The position numbers and the translations under genes were made by a program. Shown piece after piece: positions 62,145 through 64,000 of a stretch of DNA of 64,000 nucleotides; position 1 is the stretch's first letter, and every line of letters begins with the position of its first letter. The stretch spans positions 1 to 64,000 of the forward strand of contig CAIQQO010000076.1 of NCBI GenBank assembly GCA_903873965.1. The letters run 5' to 3'. This DNA comes from an uncultured bacterium (GTDB lineage: Bacteria > Chloroflexota > Anaerolineae > J036 > Brachytrichaceae). Under the pieces are notes generated by a model. That model was not told where the DNA came from and searched no databases. It saw nothing but the letters and a program-made list of their open reading frames with translations.

Positions 62145-64000
62145 ATGGCACGTAAACCGATAAACGACAACCACACCTTGGGGCAAATACTGGATCCCGT
62201 CATCCGTGCGCAAATAGAAGAGGAGATGCTCGAAAAGGTCGAGCGGGTTCTGCCTCCAGATTTCGATATGCAGCATCTGAATCGCATCCTATTGGATTAC
62301 GGTCAGAGCATCTGGTTTCTGGAGCAATCGGATGTGGATGGTATGTCCAAACCAAAGGTGCTGGAAAAAGCTCGCGCGATACTGAGTATCAGGGGTCTGA
62401 TTCAGCCCGGATTTGACGGCGATAGCGTGACCGGCATCGTGATTGATGGCGCTCATCCTTATCATCCGGAATTCTCATATCGCTTTGATAACGCCGTGTG
62501 CGATTGTCGTGAGCCGACAGCGCAGTTGTGCAGCCACCTGGTTGCTTTGTTAACCATGTGGATGCAGCACAGAAGCCTCTTCCTGCCGCTTGATCTGCCG
62601 TCAGAACAACAGGAAGAAATCATGGCCACCGAATTCGGTGAAATGGGTATCGCAATCACTGGTGAAAGCAGCTACCCGAAGATTGTCGCCAAGCTGCTGA
62701 GTGCGCCTGCTCATGCGAAGACTACGCCACAAGCCGTGCCGCAACTCGCAAGTCCACTAGCAACGGCAACAACACTAAGCAGTACGGGCAATGCGAAATG
62801 GCCAACGGCAAGTGATCATCGCGTAGCGCCGCCGCCGCTGAAAGAGACCATCGAGGCCGAATTCAACACAACGCAGTTGCGCGAACTGGCAAAGAACCTC
62901 GGCGTCAAATTAAAAGGCACGTCCAAGTCAGCCTTTGTCGAACAGATCGTGCTTGAGTTGCAATCGCGCACCAGGCGCATGCGGCAGACGCCTGAACTGC
63001 TGCTCGAAGGCTTGGCTGACGATCAGGCCAACCTGGTACGGCAGGCGATGACGGCGCGCGATTACTTTCTGCCGTTGCCGCGCAACCTGACCAATGCCTT
63101 GTGGCTGCAACTGACCAATCGCGACACAGCCAAACGATCGGTGGATGCGCTTGATGTGTTGCGTCGAAAAGCGATTCTGTTCCCTACCCGCAATTACATG
63201 GGCTCCCGCGATGTGTACTATCAGTGGCTGCCATTGGAGGCATGCGGAGGCAGTGTACCCTTGATGAGCTGGTCAGCAAAAACACTGCTGGCCAAGAACG
63301 CTGCCGCGCGTCCGACGCCGGAAGGGCAGATTAACTTTCTTGATGCTTTGGAGAAACTGATTGGCGCGTTGATGTCGAGCGGTGCCGAAATACGAGCATC
63401 GCTGCCGAGGCATAAAAAAGCAGACGCCATGCCATGGCTGCAAAACTGGGAACATGATGCGAGTGAAGCTGAACTGCTGCTTAATTCACGCCCGGGATGG
63501 GTGCCGAACCCATCGAGCGGGATCAGCGTGCCTATGCATTCACCCTTGACACAGAAAGCGCATGTTCTACTAGAAGGCCTGACGGGTTTGAGCGGGGCAC
63601 AATGCGATTTTCTATTTGGCATAGCGGCAGCATTGCAACTGGTTGAGGCGCCGGATCAATACGCGAAGAATGGCAGCAGCGCCAAGCACCTGCGAACGGC
63701 ATGGAAGGTAGGCGCACGCGCGAGCGCTATCGAGGAATGGTTTGCTCTCAGCGATGAGGATAAGCTGATGCGCACGTGGGCAGCCTGGCGCCAATTGGTT
63801 CCGTTTGGATTCGAGGCTACGCGCGCAGCCCGGCGCGCGCCAGGCGAAGGTTCAGTGGTCGAGACCTCGCGTTTTCAAGTGATGCGCACCATCGGCACCC
63901 CAGGCTTTCAACCAGCAGATCTGGCCAGTGAGTGGGCCGCCATGCGCCGCTACATAACCCGAGTATTGACGGGGTTGCCAAGAAACGGGTGGATCAGTTG
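62145..64000 (+). CDS. Large SWIM/SAP domain protein, helicase partner (3' end outside window)
   Basis: An open frame of at least 618 codons that runs off the window end, starting 5 nt after the XPB-like stop, so the two form one operon. N-terminal residues 105-135 carry a SWIM zinc-finger pattern CDC-x7-CSH (C119, C121, C129, H131). Residues about 240-275 (LRELAKNLGVKLKGTSKSAF) look like a SAP DNA-binding motif. The region after residue 290 resembles no domain I can name with confidence; helicase-associated proteins of XPB operons often have such helical, Leu/Trp-rich regions. A role as DNA-binding partner of the helicase is inferred. The frame was read by eye with no stop encountered. Confidence 0.75.
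   Translation, partial: MARKPINDNHTLGQILDPVIRAQIEEEMLEKVERVLPPDFDMQHLNRILLDYGQSIWFLEQSDVDGMSKPKVLEKARAILSIRGLIQPGFDGDSVTGIVIDGAHPYHPEFSYRFDNAVCDCREPTAQLCSHLVALLTMWMQHRSLFLPLDLPSEQQEEIMATEFGEMGIAITGESSYPKIVAKLLSAPAHAKTTPQAVPQLASPLATATTLSSTGNAKWPTASDHRVAPPPLKETIEAEFNTTQLRELAKNLGVKLKGTSKSAFVEQIVLELQSRTRRMRQTPELLLEGLADDQANLVRQAMTARDYFLPLPRNLTNALWLQLTNRDTAKRSVDALDVLRRKAILFPTRNYMGSRDVYYQWLPLEACGGSVPLMSWSAKTLLAKNAAARPTPEGQINFLDALEKLIGALMSSGAEIRASLPRHKKADAMPWLQNWEHDASEAELLLNSRPGWVPNPSSGISVPMHSPLTQKAHVLLEGLTGLSGAQCDFLFGIAAALQLVEAPDQYAKNGSSAKHLRTAWKVGARASAIEEWFALSDEDKLMRTWAAWRQLVPFGFEATRAARRAPGEGSVVETSRFQVMRTIGTPGFQPADLASEWAAMRRYITRVLTGLPRNGWIS

Noticed and set aside
1..64000. CRISPR arrays, prophage, transposases, rRNA and known riboswitches
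   Set aside because: Intergenic stretches were read on both strands; only short inverted or heptad repeats were found, with no spaced direct-repeat array, no integrase or transposase motif and no conserved riboswitch core.

Overview
This 64 kb window is dense, moderately GC-rich bacterial chromosome, most likely from a non-phototrophic member of the Chloroflexota (Anaerolineae-like). Basis: lipoproteins with Ser/Thr/Pro linkers, a YczE-HNH pair, an XPB-type helicase with a SWIM/SAP partner, a protein kinase-FGE fusion, a TROVE protein, several near-leaderless promoters, and dispersed heptad/palindromic repeats of the kind I associate with that phylum. The taxonomy is inference; there is no rRNA. 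I see no prophage, transposase or CRISPR array.

Layout. 1-4.2 kb: a leftward potABCD polyamine importer operon. 4.5-10.8 kb: sugar isomerase, YjjX NTPase, PstS-like lipoprotein, membrane M28-like protein, DUF1232 protein and SppA. 10.9-18.8 kb: the leftward translation/transcription operon nusA-ylxR-infB-rbfA-nrnA-truB-ribF behind a good sigma-70 promoter. 18.9-26.4 kb: glycosidase, YczE, HNH protein, DnaE and a MOSC protein, all leftward. 26.4-29.9 kb: glycerophosphodiesterase, tRNA-Ser(GGA), and an SDR-dehydrogenase-cupin catabolic operon. 29.9-33 kb: TROVE (Ro60-like) gene with a terminator in its leader, and a secreted SNase-like protein. 33-43 kb, rightward: acyl-CoA mutase large subunit, unknown protein plus AmrS radical SAM enzyme, kinase-FGE fusion, UDP-glucuronate decarboxylase-like enzyme, chelatase I and D (VWA) genes, glutaredoxin-like protein, sulfotransferase. 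43-46 kb: enolase-superfamily enzyme and tyrS. 46-56.3 kb, leftward: GH38 mannosidase, mutL, Dna2-like nuclease-helicase, recJ, DUF4870 protein. 56.6-64 kb, rightward: fmt, an AceE-type E1, XPB helicase and a large SWIM/SAP protein that runs off the end.

The most striking feature is the junction of the two chelatase genes (41094-41158). An A7 slippery run preceded by GGAGAG and followed at 5 nt by a perfect 7-bp GC-rich stem lies at the end of the I gene, and a -1 shift there reads without a stop into the D/VWA gene. This has the layout of a dnaX-type programmed frameshift that would yield both a small I subunit and a full I-D fusion of about 699 residues from one message.

A second theme is four families of short dispersed repeats (a CCTTCGCAAGG inverted pair, a GAGATTG heptad, a GACACGCGTGTC palindrome and an AGAGGACAGAAG motif). 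Three of them also lie in frame inside variable parts of dnaE. Function assignments rest on motifs read by eye; no database search was possible.
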